Shown here piece by piece: positions 8,977-16,700 of a stretch of DNA of 64,000 nt. Under the pieces are notes generated by a model, which was not told the origin of the DNA, did not search any database, and worked only from the letters and a program-made list of their open reading frames with translations. The position numbers and the translations under genes are program-made. Source of the stretch: Kaistella treverensis (GTDB lineage Bacteria > Bacteroidota > Bacteroidia > Flavobacteriales > Weeksellaceae); assembly GCF_900114045.1 (NCBI RefSeq), contig NZ_FORQ01000002.1:310001-374000 (forward strand), in the 5' to 3' direction. Within the stretch, counting starts at the first letter, position 1. Each line of letters opens with the position of its first letter.

Positions 8977-10353
8977 ATGATTAATAAAATAGAGGATTTT
9001 AACAGCGTTTTTTTTATTGGCGTTGCGGGCGTTGGAATGAGCGCCATTGCGCAATATCTGAAAGGAATTGGTAAAAAAGTAAGCGGCAGCGACCGTTATT
9101 TTCATGCTGACGAATTTAATAGAACCCGCGAACAGCTGGAAAATGAAGGAATTGAGTGCTTTGTTCAGGACGGCAGCGGAATCACCGAAAAAACAGATTT
9201 AATCGTAGTTTCCACGGCAATTGAAGATACGGTTTTCGAAGTAAAAAAAGCAAAAGAACTAGGAATTCCAATCATAAAACGCAGTGAACTTCTTGCAATA
9301 ATTGCTGAAAGTAAAAAAACCATCGCGGTTGCCGGAACTTCGGGTAAATCTACAACTTCAGCAATGCTGTACCAAATTTTGCTGGACGCTAAACTGAATC
9401 CCAGCATTATTTCTGGCGCAGGCTTAACAAGCATCATTAAAACCGGAAAAATAGGTAATGCAGCCGTAGGAAAAGGCGAGTGGCTGATAATTGAAGCCGA
9501 TGAAAGCGACGGCTCCATCGTGCAATATCAACCTGAAATCGGGCTGCTTCTAAATATCGATAAAGATCATCAGGAAATTGAAGAGTTGCAGGATTTATTC
9601 ACCACTTTTAAAAATAATACAAAAGGTTTATTCATTGTAAATCAATCAAATACACTGGCGAAGGAATTGTCTGCAAATGCCGCAAATGATTTTGGTTTCG
9701 AGAATAATTTCGCAGGCTATTCCGCAGAAAATTTTCAGCAAAACGGTTTGGAATTAAGCTTTGAAGTGAAAGGCCAGAAGTTTCAGATGAACTCTTTGGG
9801 TCAGCATTCTGTAGAAAATGCTTCCGCTGCTATTGCAGTTGCTAATCAAATCGGTGTTGATTTGGAAACCTGTGCTGAAAGTTTGGCAAAATACGAAGGA
9901 ATTTACCGCCGTCACCAAATCCTCGGAAAGAAAAATGGGGTTTGGGTGATTGATGATTACGCACACAATCCAGCGAAATGCGCAGCATCAATTAAAGCTT
10001 GTCAGCCTTTGGCGAAAAAAGTTATTGCCTGGTTCCAGCCGCACGGTTACGGCCCGACGCGTTTTTTGAAAGATGATTTTATTGAAGAAATTTCAGCAGC
10101 TTTACGCCCGCAGGATGAAATTTGGATGAGTGAAATCTTCTATGCCGGAGGAACAGCGGTGAAAGATATTTCCGCAAACGACTTGATTGAAGGAATAAAA
10201 AATAACGGCAAAAATGCCCATTTTATTGAAGATAGAAATAATCTGCTTAAAGCACTTCAACCTGAATTAAGAGAAGGCACACTTTTGCTCTTAATGGGCG
10301 CGCGAGATCCAAGCCTGGAAATGTTCTGTAAAAATATTTTTGAAAATCTGTAG
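8977..10353 (+). CDS. mpl: Mpl/MurC-like Mur ligase
   Basis: A 458-residue Mur ligase. It has the N-terminal Rossmann motif GVAGVGMSAIAQYL, a central ATP loop GTSGKSTT (about 120-127), an EADESDGS motif and a C-terminal ligase domain with YAHNPAK. Closest by eye is Mpl (UDP-MurNAc:L-Ala-gamma-D-Glu-mDAP ligase), which recycles murein tripeptide; true MurC is elsewhere in the window with GTHGKT. The His/Thr to Ser changes in the ATP loop are unusual. An in-frame TTG lies just upstream, but ATG at 8977 is preferred. The stop codon touches the rsmI start. Confidence 0.8.
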   Translation: MINKIEDFNSVFFIGVAGVGMSAIAQYLKGIGKKVSGSDRYFHADEFNRTREQLENEGIECFVQDGSGITEKTDLIVVSTAIEDTVFEVKKAKELGIPIIKRSELLAIIAESKKTIAVAGTSGKSTTSAMLYQILLDAKLNPSIISGAGLTSIIKTGKIGNAAVGKGEWLIIEADESDGSIVQYQPEIGLLLNIDKDHQEIEELQDLFTTFKNNTKGLFIVNQSNTLAKELSANAANDFGFENNFAGYSAENFQQNGLELSFEVKGQKFQMNSLGQHSVENASAAIAVANQIGVDLETCAESLAKYEGIYRRHQILGKKNGVWVIDDYAHNPAKCAASIKACQPLAKKVIAWFQPHGYGPTRFLKDDFIEEISAALRPQDEIWMSEIFYAGGTAVKDISANDLIEGIKNNGKNAHFIEDRNNLLKALQPELREGTLLLLMGARDPSLEMFCKNIFENL

Positions 10354-11088
10354 ATGAGTGGAATAATGTATTTTGTTCCAACACCGATTGGGAATTTAGA
10401 AGATATGACATTCAGGGCGGTAAAAATCCTGAAAGAAGTTGATTATATTTTATGTGAAGACACACGGACTTCGGGTGTGCTTTTAAAACATTATGAAATA
10501 GCTAAACCACTGAAATCTTATCATTTACACAACGAACATCAGAGCACGCAAAAGGTTATTGAAGATTTAAAAAACGGTCAAAACATCGCCATCATTACTG
10601 ACGCCGGAACACCTGGTATCTCGGATCCGGGATATTTGTTGGCAAAAGCAATTTCCGATGAAAATCTGGAAATGCAGTGCTTACCGGGCGCAACGGCTTT
10701 TGTTCCAGCACTCGTGGTTTCAGGATTACCAAATAACGAATTTTTATTCGCAGGTTTTTTACCTCAGAAAAAAGGGCGGCAAACCAAATTAAAGCAACTT
10801 GCAGAAGAAAAAAAGACGATTATTCTTTACGAAAGTCCACATAAAATTAATACGACTTTAGAACAAATCAAGGAATTTTTCGGTGCGGAAACAAAGGTGA
10901 GCTTAAGCCGGGAAATTTCAAAAAAATTCGAAGAAACCAAACGCGGAACAATCGATGAGCTGATTAATTTTTCCAAAAGTAAAACTTTAAAAGGTGAAAT
11001 CGTGCTGATTATCAATAATGTAATCGTAAAAGAAGACAGCGAAGAAATTCCGGCGTCTAAGAATAAATTCAAAAAAACAGAAAAATAA
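10354..11088 (+). CDS. rsmI: 16S rRNA (cytidine-1402-2'-O)-methyltransferase RsmI
   Basis: A tetrapyrrole-methylase-fold enzyme that 2'-O-methylates C1402 in the ribosomal P site. The 244 residues show the family motifs VPTPIGNLEDMT (about 8-19), CEDTRTSGVLLKHY, DAGTPGISDPG and LPGATAFVPALVVSGLP, and end in a lysine-rich tail. A second in-frame ATG at residue 5 (MYFVPTPIGN) could be the true start. It begins directly after the stop of the Mpl-like gene with no spacer, and fabG follows 10 bases later. Confidence 0.95.
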   Translation: MSGIMYFVPTPIGNLEDMTFRAVKILKEVDYILCEDTRTSGVLLKHYEIAKPLKSYHLHNEHQSTQKVIEDLKNGQNIAIITDAGTPGISDPGYLLAKAISDENLEMQCLPGATAFVPALVVSGLPNNEFLFAGFLPQKKGRQTKLKQLAEEKKTIILYESPHKINTTLEQIKEFFGAETKVSLSREISKKFEETKRGTIDELINFSKSKTLKGEIVLIINNVIVKEDSEEIPASKNKFKKTEK

Positions 11089-11098
11089 ACGGGAAAAT

Positions 11099-11842
11099 AT
11101 GGGATTATTAGAAGGAAAAGTTGCGGTGATTACGGGCGCAACACGCGGAATCGGAAAAGGTATTGCAGAAGTTTTTGCTAAAGAAGGTGCCCACGTAGCT
11201 TTTACTTACGCAGGTTCTGTGGCTAAAGCAAAAGCGCTGGAAGAAGAATTGGGCAAGCTTACCACCGTAAAATCGTATCAATCTGATGCTTCGGATTACG
11301 ATGCGGCGCAACAATTGGTTTCTGACGTTATCGCTGAATTCGGTAAGATAGATATTTTGGTAAATAATGCCGGAATAACCCGTGATAATTTGATGTTACG
11401 GATGACCAAAGAGGATTGGGACACGATCATCAAAGTGAACTTAGACTCGGTTTTCAACCTTACAAAAGCTGTTATTAAGCCGATGATGAAAGCCAGAACA
11501 GGTTCAATCATCAACATGACATCTGTGGTCGGAATTAAAGGAAATGCCGGTCAGGCAAATTATGCCGCTTCAAAAGCGGGTGTAATTGGTTTTTCTAAAT
11601 CGATCGCGCTTGAGTTAGGTTCGCGAAATATCCGTTGCAACGCGATTGCACCTGGTTTCATCGAAACTGAAATGACCGCGGCTTTAGATGAAAAAACGGT
11701 ACAAGGCTGGCGCGAATCTATTCCGTTGAAACGTGGCGGACAGCCGGAAGATGTAGCCAACGCTTGTGTATTCCTGGCGAGCGACCGTGCCGCTTATATC
11801 ACCGGACAGGTTCTGAACGTCGATGGTGGAATGCTGACCTAA
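11099..11842 (+). CDS. fabG: 3-oxoacyl-[acyl-carrier-protein] reductase FabG
   Basis: NADPH-dependent reductase of fatty acid elongation, short-chain dehydrogenase family, 247 residues as expected. The cofactor motif TGATRGIGKG is at 13-22 and NNAGITRDN near 86-94. The catalytic Ser is in NMTSVVG, with Tyr and Lys in YAASK (about 151-155), and the protein ends VLNVDGGMLT. It is 10 bases after rsmI. A hairpin at 11901-11933 may end this transcript. Confidence 0.95.
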   Translation: MGLLEGKVAVITGATRGIGKGIAEVFAKEGAHVAFTYAGSVAKAKALEEELGKLTTVKSYQSDASDYDAAQQLVSDVIAEFGKIDILVNNAGITRDNLMLRMTKEDWDTIIKVNLDSVFNLTKAVIKPMMKARTGSIINMTSVVGIKGNAGQANYAASKAGVIGFSKSIALELGSRNIRCNAIAPGFIETEMTAALDEKTVQGWRESIPLKRGGQPEDVANACVFLASDRAAYITGQVLNVDGGMLT

Positions 11843-11900
11843 TAATTAATTCCGAAAAAAGCGCCAAATCACGCCAAATTTTTAGCTTGCAGGTAAATAA

Positions 11901-11933
11901 GAATAGCGGAATATGTTTTGTATTCCACTATTC
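11901..11933 (+). terminator. hairpin between fabG and egtB
   Basis: GAATAGCGGAATA (11901-11913) pairs with TATTCCACTATTC (11921-11933) at 12 of 13 positions around a 7-base loop. The sequence after it is only moderately T-rich. It may terminate the fabG transcript or form the egtB leader. It ends 17 bases before the chosen egtB ATG, and an upstream TTG start would place it inside the gene. Confidence 0.5.
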
Positions 11934-11950
11934 TTAATTACCATGATTGT

Positions 11951-13102
11951 ATGAGCTCATTATTAGAACTGTTCCAAAAAACGCGTGCGCAGACCGTGGC
12001 GCTTTGCGAACCTTTGGAAATTGAGGATTATATTCCGCAGCCTGTGGATTTCGCAAGTCCTCCGAAATGGCATTTAAGCCATTCAACCTGGTTTTTTGAG
12101 GAGATGGTTCTTAAGAAATTCATTCCTGATTATCAGGTTTTTAACCCGCATTTTGGCTTTTTATTCAACAGCTATTATCAAACGCTCGGTGACAGAGCAA
12201 TTCGCACCGAACGCGGGACGATTACCAGACCGACTGTTGCCGAGGTTTATAAATACCGCGGTTACGTTGATTCGCACATTTCGAAATTACTTGAAAATAA
12301 TGAAAACGGCGACTTAGACGAGCTTATTATTCTTGGAATTAACCACGAACAACAACATCAGGAACTGCTGATTACGGACTTAAAGCACACTTTTTCCTAT
12401 AATCCAACTTATCCGGTTTATAAAAAAGAATTCAGCCTTACCGCGCAGAAAAATACCGAAACTGGTTGGGTTAAAATTGAAGAAGGAATCTACGATATTG
12501 GTTTTGAGGGCGAAGGTTTTCATTTCGATAATGAAAAAGGTCGGCACAAAGTTTTTCTTCACGATTTCGAAATCTCAAAATCTCTCATTACAAACGGTGA
12601 ATTTCTTAAATTTATAGAAGCCGGCGGCTATGAAAATTTCCGTTTTTGGTTAGATGAAGGCTGGTCCTGGCTTCAGGAAAACCAAATAAAATGCCCATTA
12701 TATTGGAAAAAAATTGATGTTGAATGGCATTCTTACACTTTAGAAGGTTTAAAACCGCTTCAGCCGAGCCATGTTCTTGCACATATTTCTTTTTACGAAG
12801 CGCAGGCTTTTGCGACCTGGAAAGGTTTGCGGTTAGCGACGGAATTTGAATGGGAAGCCGCTGCAGATCAACTACAATGGGGAACCCGCTGGGAATGGAC
12901 GTATTCAGCGTATTTACCATATCCAAATTTTAAAATTGCTGACGGCGCTGTCGGTGAGTACAACGGAAAATTTATGATAAGCCAGATGGTTTTGCGCGGT
13001 GCTTCTACCGCAACACCAAAAGGCCACGAAAGAAAAACCTACCGAAACTTTTTTCACCCCAAACACCGCTGGCAAATCACCGGAATACGATTAGCAAAAT
13101 GA
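11951..13102 (+). CDS. egtB: ergothioneine synthase EgtB-like (iron-dependent sulfoxide synthase)
   Basis: Non-heme iron enzyme that joins a thiol donor to hercynine (trimethylhistidine) with O2. The 383 residues comprise an N-terminal DinB-like four-helix domain and a C-terminal formylglycine-enzyme-like domain. Iron-ligand candidates are the His in WHLSHSTWFFEE and the two His of NHEQQHQELL. The C-terminal RGASTATPKGHERKTYRNFF and ITGIRLAK are typical of EgtB. The thiol donor (gamma-Glu-Cys or cysteine) cannot be assigned. The ATG at 11951 is preferred over an in-frame TTG at 11918 that would include a hairpin. The stop overlaps the egtD start (ATGA). Confidence 0.9.
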   Translation: MSSLLELFQKTRAQTVALCEPLEIEDYIPQPVDFASPPKWHLSHSTWFFEEMVLKKFIPDYQVFNPHFGFLFNSYYQTLGDRAIRTERGTITRPTVAEVYKYRGYVDSHISKLLENNENGDLDELIILGINHEQQHQELLITDLKHTFSYNPTYPVYKKEFSLTAQKNTETGWVKIEEGIYDIGFEGEGFHFDNEKGRHKVFLHDFEISKSLITNGEFLKFIEAGGYENFRFWLDEGWSWLQENQIKCPLYWKKIDVEWHSYTLEGLKPLQPSHVLAHISFYEAQAFATWKGLRLATEFEWEAAADQLQWGTRWEWTYSAYLPYPNFKIADGAVGEYNGKFMISQMVLRGASTATPKGHERKTYRNFFHPKHRWQITGIRLAK

Positions 13103-14052
13103 CAAAAGACATTACTTTTTTAGAAGATATTAAAACCGGTTTTTCGCATTCACCGAAATATATTTCGTCGCAATATTTTTACGATAAAGCCGGCGACAAG
13201 CTGTTTCAGCAGATTATGAACATGCCGGAATATTACCTAACCGACGCTGAAATGGAGATTTTCAAAGAGCAAAGCGACGCAATTATTAAATCGTTTGAAC
13301 TTGACCCGAAAAAAGAATTTGAACTGATAGAATTGGGCGCCGGGGACGGTAAAAAGACGCAGCACTTGCTAAAGGCCTTACTCGCGAAAAAATACAGATT
13401 CACCTACATTCCGGTGGATATTTCGCAAAATACGCTAAATGTCATCGAAAGCCGCTTGGATGATGTTTTGGTAAATCTGGAAATTTTGCCCAAACAAGGG
13501 GATTTTTTTCAGGTTCTGGAAGAACTTATTGCGTCGCAAAAACCAAAAGTGGTTTTATTCATAGGTTCCACTTTGGGAAATATGCCGGATGAAGTCGCTA
13601 AAGATTTTCTGAACCAAATTTCTGCGCATCTAAAACCAAATGAAAAATTGCTGTTGGGTTTGGACCAAATTAAACCCGTAGAAATTGTGCTGCCTGCATA
13701 CAACGACGCTGCCGGGATTACGCGCGAGTTTAATCTGAATCTGCTTCGCAGAATTAACCGTGAGCTTGAAGCAGATTTTATCATTGAAAATTTCGAGCAC
13801 GCGCCGGAATACGATGAAATAGAAGGAATTGCAAAAAGCTATTTGAAAAGCAAAAAAGACCATACAGTTTTTATTAAAAGTTTAAACCAAACTTTTCATT
13901 TTGCTGAAAATGAGCTCATTCACACCGAAATTTCCCGGAAGTATAACGATGAAATTTTAAACAAACTTATAAGTGAATCGGGTTTAGAAATTTCCGAAAA
14001 ATTCCTTGATAAAAGGGGATATTTTGCTGATTATATTTTAACCAAAAAATGA
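13099..14052 (+). CDS. egtD: L-histidine N-alpha-methyltransferase EgtD
   Basis: SAM-dependent trimethylation of histidine to hercynine, the first step of ergothioneine synthesis. The 317 residues match the family. The N-terminus has SPKYISSQYFYDKAGD KLFQ-like sequence, with the SAM motif ELGAGDGKKTQHLL near residue 75 and FIGSTLGNM near 154. It is translationally coupled on both sides: the start overlaps egtB by four bases and the stop overlaps the next gene by four bases (ATGA each). Confidence 0.93.
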   Translation: MTKDITFLEDIKTGFSHSPKYISSQYFYDKAGDKLFQQIMNMPEYYLTDAEMEIFKEQSDAIIKSFELDPKKEFELIELGAGDGKKTQHLLKALLAKKYRFTYIPVDISQNTLNVIESRLDDVLVNLEILPKQGDFFQVLEELIASQKPKVVLFIGSTLGNMPDEVAKDFLNQISAHLKPNEKLLLGLDQIKPVEIVLPAYNDAAGITREFNLNLLRRINRELEADFIIENFEHAPEYDEIEGIAKSYLKSKKDHTVFIKSLNQTFHFAENELIHTEISRKYNDEILNKLISESGLEISEKFLDKRGYFADYILTKK

Positions 14053-14711
14053 GTTCAGCCGGAAATATAAAAGCAATTTTAGGTCTCGGCAGAGTGTCGA
14101 CAGTTTATTACTTTAATGAAATTCAGCAACGCTATCAAATTCAGCAAAATGAATTTTCGACGTGCCCACTTCTTCTATACCAAACTGATTTTCAGGAAGT
14201 AAATCCGTTTTTGCCTGGAGAATTTGAAATATTAATTCCAAAGGTCAATAGCTATTTGGACAGAATTGCTGAATTGGAAATTTCCAGCCTTTTAGTGCCG
14301 AATATTACGCTCCACGAAACTCTAGACCAAATCGATTTACCGTTTGAAATTTACCATCCGGTGGATTTAGCTTTAAAATATTTTGAGGAAAATTCAATTC
14401 CGCAAGCTTTTGTTTTTGGAACATTATACACGATGAACGGCGATTATTTAAAAGATAAATTCGCAGCGCAAAATATTAAGCTTTTACAGCCAGAGACTGC
14501 AGATCAGCATTGGCTTGACGATTTCCGTAAGTCGGTTTACAATGAAACGCAAACAGCTGATGAGGTGAAATATTTTCAAAATTTAATTGAAAAATACGCA
14601 CAAAAAAGTCCCGTACTTCTTGCATGTACGGAACTTTCTGCTTTTTCACCGAAAGATAATTTGCGGTGTATTGATATGGCTGAACTTCAGATTGAAGCTT
14701 TTTTAAAATGA
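14049..14711 (+). CDS. aspartate/glutamate racemase superfamily protein, one catalytic Cys missing
   Basis: 220 residues. The N-terminus ILGLGRVSTVYYFNEI resembles the G-[LI]-G-G-x-G start of aspartate/glutamate racemases, and LLACTELSAF (Cys193) matches the second catalytic cysteine motif GCTE. The first motif, normally PCNTAH, reads VPNITLH (83-89), so Asn85 replaces the first cysteine. A normal two-cysteine racemase mechanism is therefore unlikely. It overlaps egtD by four bases and forms the third gene of the egtB-egtD cassette. A role in ergothioneine or histidine-derivative metabolism is inferred from context only. It converges on guaC with a 14-base gap. Confidence 0.75.
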   Translation: MSSAGNIKAILGLGRVSTVYYFNEIQQRYQIQQNEFSTCPLLLYQTDFQEVNPFLPGEFEILIPKVNSYLDRIAELEISSLLVPNITLHETLDQIDLPFEIYHPVDLALKYFEENSIPQAFVFGTLYTMNGDYLKDKFAAQNIKLLQPETADQHWLDDFRKSVYNETQTADEVKYFQNLIEKYAQKSPVLLACTELSAFSPKDNLRCIDMAELQIEAFLK

Positions 14712-14725
14712 AAAAATTTGCCGTT

Positions 14726-15766
14726 TTAGCCGCCAAAAATTTGGTTTTCCTGTTCCGCTACGCGGATGAAAGTAGTGCGTTTTGAAAGTTCGCGCAATTG
14801 CGAAGCACCAACGTAAGTACAAGTAGAGCGCACACCGCCCAAAATATCCTTCACTGTTTCAGCAACTGCACCTTTGTACGGAACTTTCACCGTTTTTCCT
14901 TCGGAGGCGCGGTATTCTGCAACACCTCCGGCATGCTTATCCATCGCGGTTTGCGAGCTCATTCCGTAGAAAAGCCGAAATTTTTTGCCGTTTTCTTCCA
15001 CGATTTCTCCGCCGCTTTCGTCATGTCCGGCAAACATTCCGCCGAGCATCACAAAATCAGCACCGCCGCCAAAGGCTTTTGCCACATCACCTGGAACTTT
15101 GCAGCCGCCATCAGAAATAATATGGCCACCAAGTCCGTGCGCCGCGTCAGCACATTCGATAATTGCGGACAGCTGCGGATAACCGACACCGGTTTTAATT
15201 CTGGTTGTGCAAACCGAACCCGGACCAATTCCAACTTTAATGATATCTGCGCCCGCCAAAATAAGTTCTTCTACCATTTCACCCGTAACCACATTTCCCG
15301 CGATAATGGTTTTGTCCGGAAACTGTGCACGAACTTTTTTCACGAAGCCTACAAAATGCTCGGAATAACCATTCGCAACATCGATGCACAGAAAATTAAT
15401 TTTTGGGTGCTTTTCGACTATATTTTTGATTTTTTCTTCATCGGAGGAACCAATTCCGGTGCTTAATGCGATGAAATCATAGATGGAATCTGGCTGATTG
15501 CTTAAAAAATCACTCCATTCTTCGAGGCTGTAGTGTTTATGAATGGCGGTGATTATTTTATCTTTTGCCAGCGCTTCTGCCATTTCAAAAGTTCCGACCG
15601 TATCCATATTTGCAGCGATAATCGGCACGCCGCTCCATTTTTTTTGAGAATTTACGAAGGTGAAACTTCGTTCAAGACTAACCTGCGATCTGGATTTCAA
15701 GGTCGAACGTTTCGGACGGATCATCACGTCTTTAAAACCTAATTTTATTTCGTTTTCTATGCGCAT
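14726..15766 (-). CDS. guaC: GMP reductase
   Basis: NADPH-dependent deamination of GMP to IMP in purine salvage. The 346 residues match the E. coli-type GuaC length and have no CBS domains, unlike IMP dehydrogenase. Motifs seen are [16 protein letters not shown] (about 51-66), the active-site loop [20 protein letters not shown] (about 181-200) with its catalytic cysteine, and [20 protein letters not shown]. It is probably transcribed after surE, 35 bases upstream, and converges on the racemase-like gene. Confidence 0.94.
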   Translation of the reverse strand: MRIENEIKLGFKDVMIRPKRSTLKSRSQVSLERSFTFVNSQKKWSGVPIIAANMDTVGTFEMAEALAKDKIITAIHKHYSLEEWSDFLSNQPDSIYDFIALSTGIGSSDEEKIKNIVEKHPKINFLCIDVANGYSEHFVGFVKKVRAQFPDKTIIAGNVVTGEMVEELILAGADIIKVGIGPGSVCTTRIKTGVGYPQLSAIIECADAAHGLGGHIISDGGCKVPGDVAKAFGGGADFVMLGGMFAGHDESGGEIVEENGKKFRLFYGMSSQTAMDKHAGGVAEYRASEGKTVKVPYKGAVAETVKDILGGVRSTCTYVGASQLRELSKRTTFIRVAEQENQIFGG

Positions 15767-15801
15767 TTTTTACATTAATTATAATTAAATTTTGCTGGGA
15801 A

Positions 15802-16566
15802 TTATTCCATGATTTGCTTTAAGCTTTCCAGATATTCATAAGCTGTAAGGTCAAATTTTACAGGAACAATTGATATAAAGCCGTCTAACAATGCGGTTTC
15901 ATCAGCATCGTCGCCATCATCCATATTGTTGAAATAACCGGTCAACCAATAGTATTTTTTACCGTGCGGGTTTACCCGTTCATCGAAATTTTCCTCCCAC
16001 TTGGCGTTTGCCTGACGGCAAACTTTGATTCCTTTTATTTCGTCTTTATCAAGTTTCGGAATGTTTACGTTCAGCACAATACCTTTCGGCAAAGGATTTT
16101 CCAGGACATTTCGAACAATTTTCTGGATATATTCTTTAGCCTGCGAAAAATCCGCATCCCAGGAAAAATCAAGCAAAGAAAAACCAATCGCCTGCAAACC
16201 TTCTACACCAGCTTCTACCGCAGCACTCATGGTTCCCGAGTAAATAACGTTGATGGAAGAATTGGCACCGTGGTTAATTCCGGAAACGACCAAATCGGGA
16301 CGTCGTGGTAAAATTTTATCCAAAGCAAATTTCACACAGTCGACAGGCGTTCCGCTCAGCGAATAATCTTTTTGGGCACCTTCGAGGTTGATTTCCTCAA
16401 AAGTTATCGTAGAATTTATAGTAATAGCGTGACCTTTTCCGGATTGTGGTGAATTTGGAGCAACGACAATTACTTCGCCGATTTCGCTCATAAATTCCAC
16501 CAGATTACGGATTCCGGGTGCGGTTATTCCGTCGTCGTTGGTCACTAATATCAGGGGTTTTTGCAT
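15802..16566 (-). CDS. surE: 5'/3'-nucleotidase SurE
   Basis: Metal-dependent nucleoside monophosphate phosphatase, 254 residues from the chosen start. The metal-binding LVTNDDGITAPGI is at the N-terminus. SGTPVDCVKFAL and the SurE signature SGINHGANSSINVIYSGTM follow. An in-frame TTG seven codons upstream is possible, but the ATG at 16566 gives the normal MQKPLILVTNDDG start. A TAAATTTG box lies 18 bases upstream. It is divergent from prc. Confidence 0.95.
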   Translation of the reverse strand: MQKPLILVTNDDGITAPGIRNLVEFMSEIGEVIVVAPNSPQSGKGHAITINSTITFEEINLEGAQKDYSLSGTPVDCVKFALDKILPRRPDLVVSGINHGANSSINVIYSGTMSAAVEAGVEGLQAIGFSLLDFSWDADFSQAKEYIQKIVRNVLENPLPKGIVLNVNIPKLDKDEIKGIKVCRQANAKWEENFDERVNPHGKKYYWLTGYFNNMDDGDDADETALLDGFISIVPVKFDLTAYEYLESLKQIME

Positions 16567-16584
16567 ATAAATTTTCAGTTTCCA

Positions 16585-16592
16585 CAAATTTA
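16585..16592 (-). promoter_or_regulatory. putative -7 promoter box for surE-guaC
   Basis: On the minus strand this reads TAAATTTG, a full match to TAnnTTTG, 18 bases upstream of the surE ATG. A convincing -33 element was not seen. Confidence 0.5.
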
Positions 16593-16626
16593 CTTAAAAA
16601 ATAGTGCGTAGATATAAATAAGGTAT

Positions 16627-16634
16627 TAATTTTG
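16627..16634 (+). promoter_or_regulatory. putative -7 promoter box for prc
   Basis: TAATTTTG on the plus strand matches the Bacteroidota -7 consensus and lies 66 bases upstream of the prc start. This would leave a leader of about 60 bases. Confidence 0.45.
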
Positions 16635-16700
16635 ATTGCTTGTAGAAACCTGTAACAAAACCGGTAAATTCTCAACAAATTATTTATTACTACCCATTTT

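Noticed and set aside
11918-11950. Upstream TTG start for egtB
   Set aside because: It starts inside the hairpin; the ATG at 11951 gives a normal EgtB N-terminus.
14798-15466. A 222-codon open frame antisense to guaC
   Set aside because: It is a shadow of a well-conserved gene on the other strand, with atypical composition and no motif.
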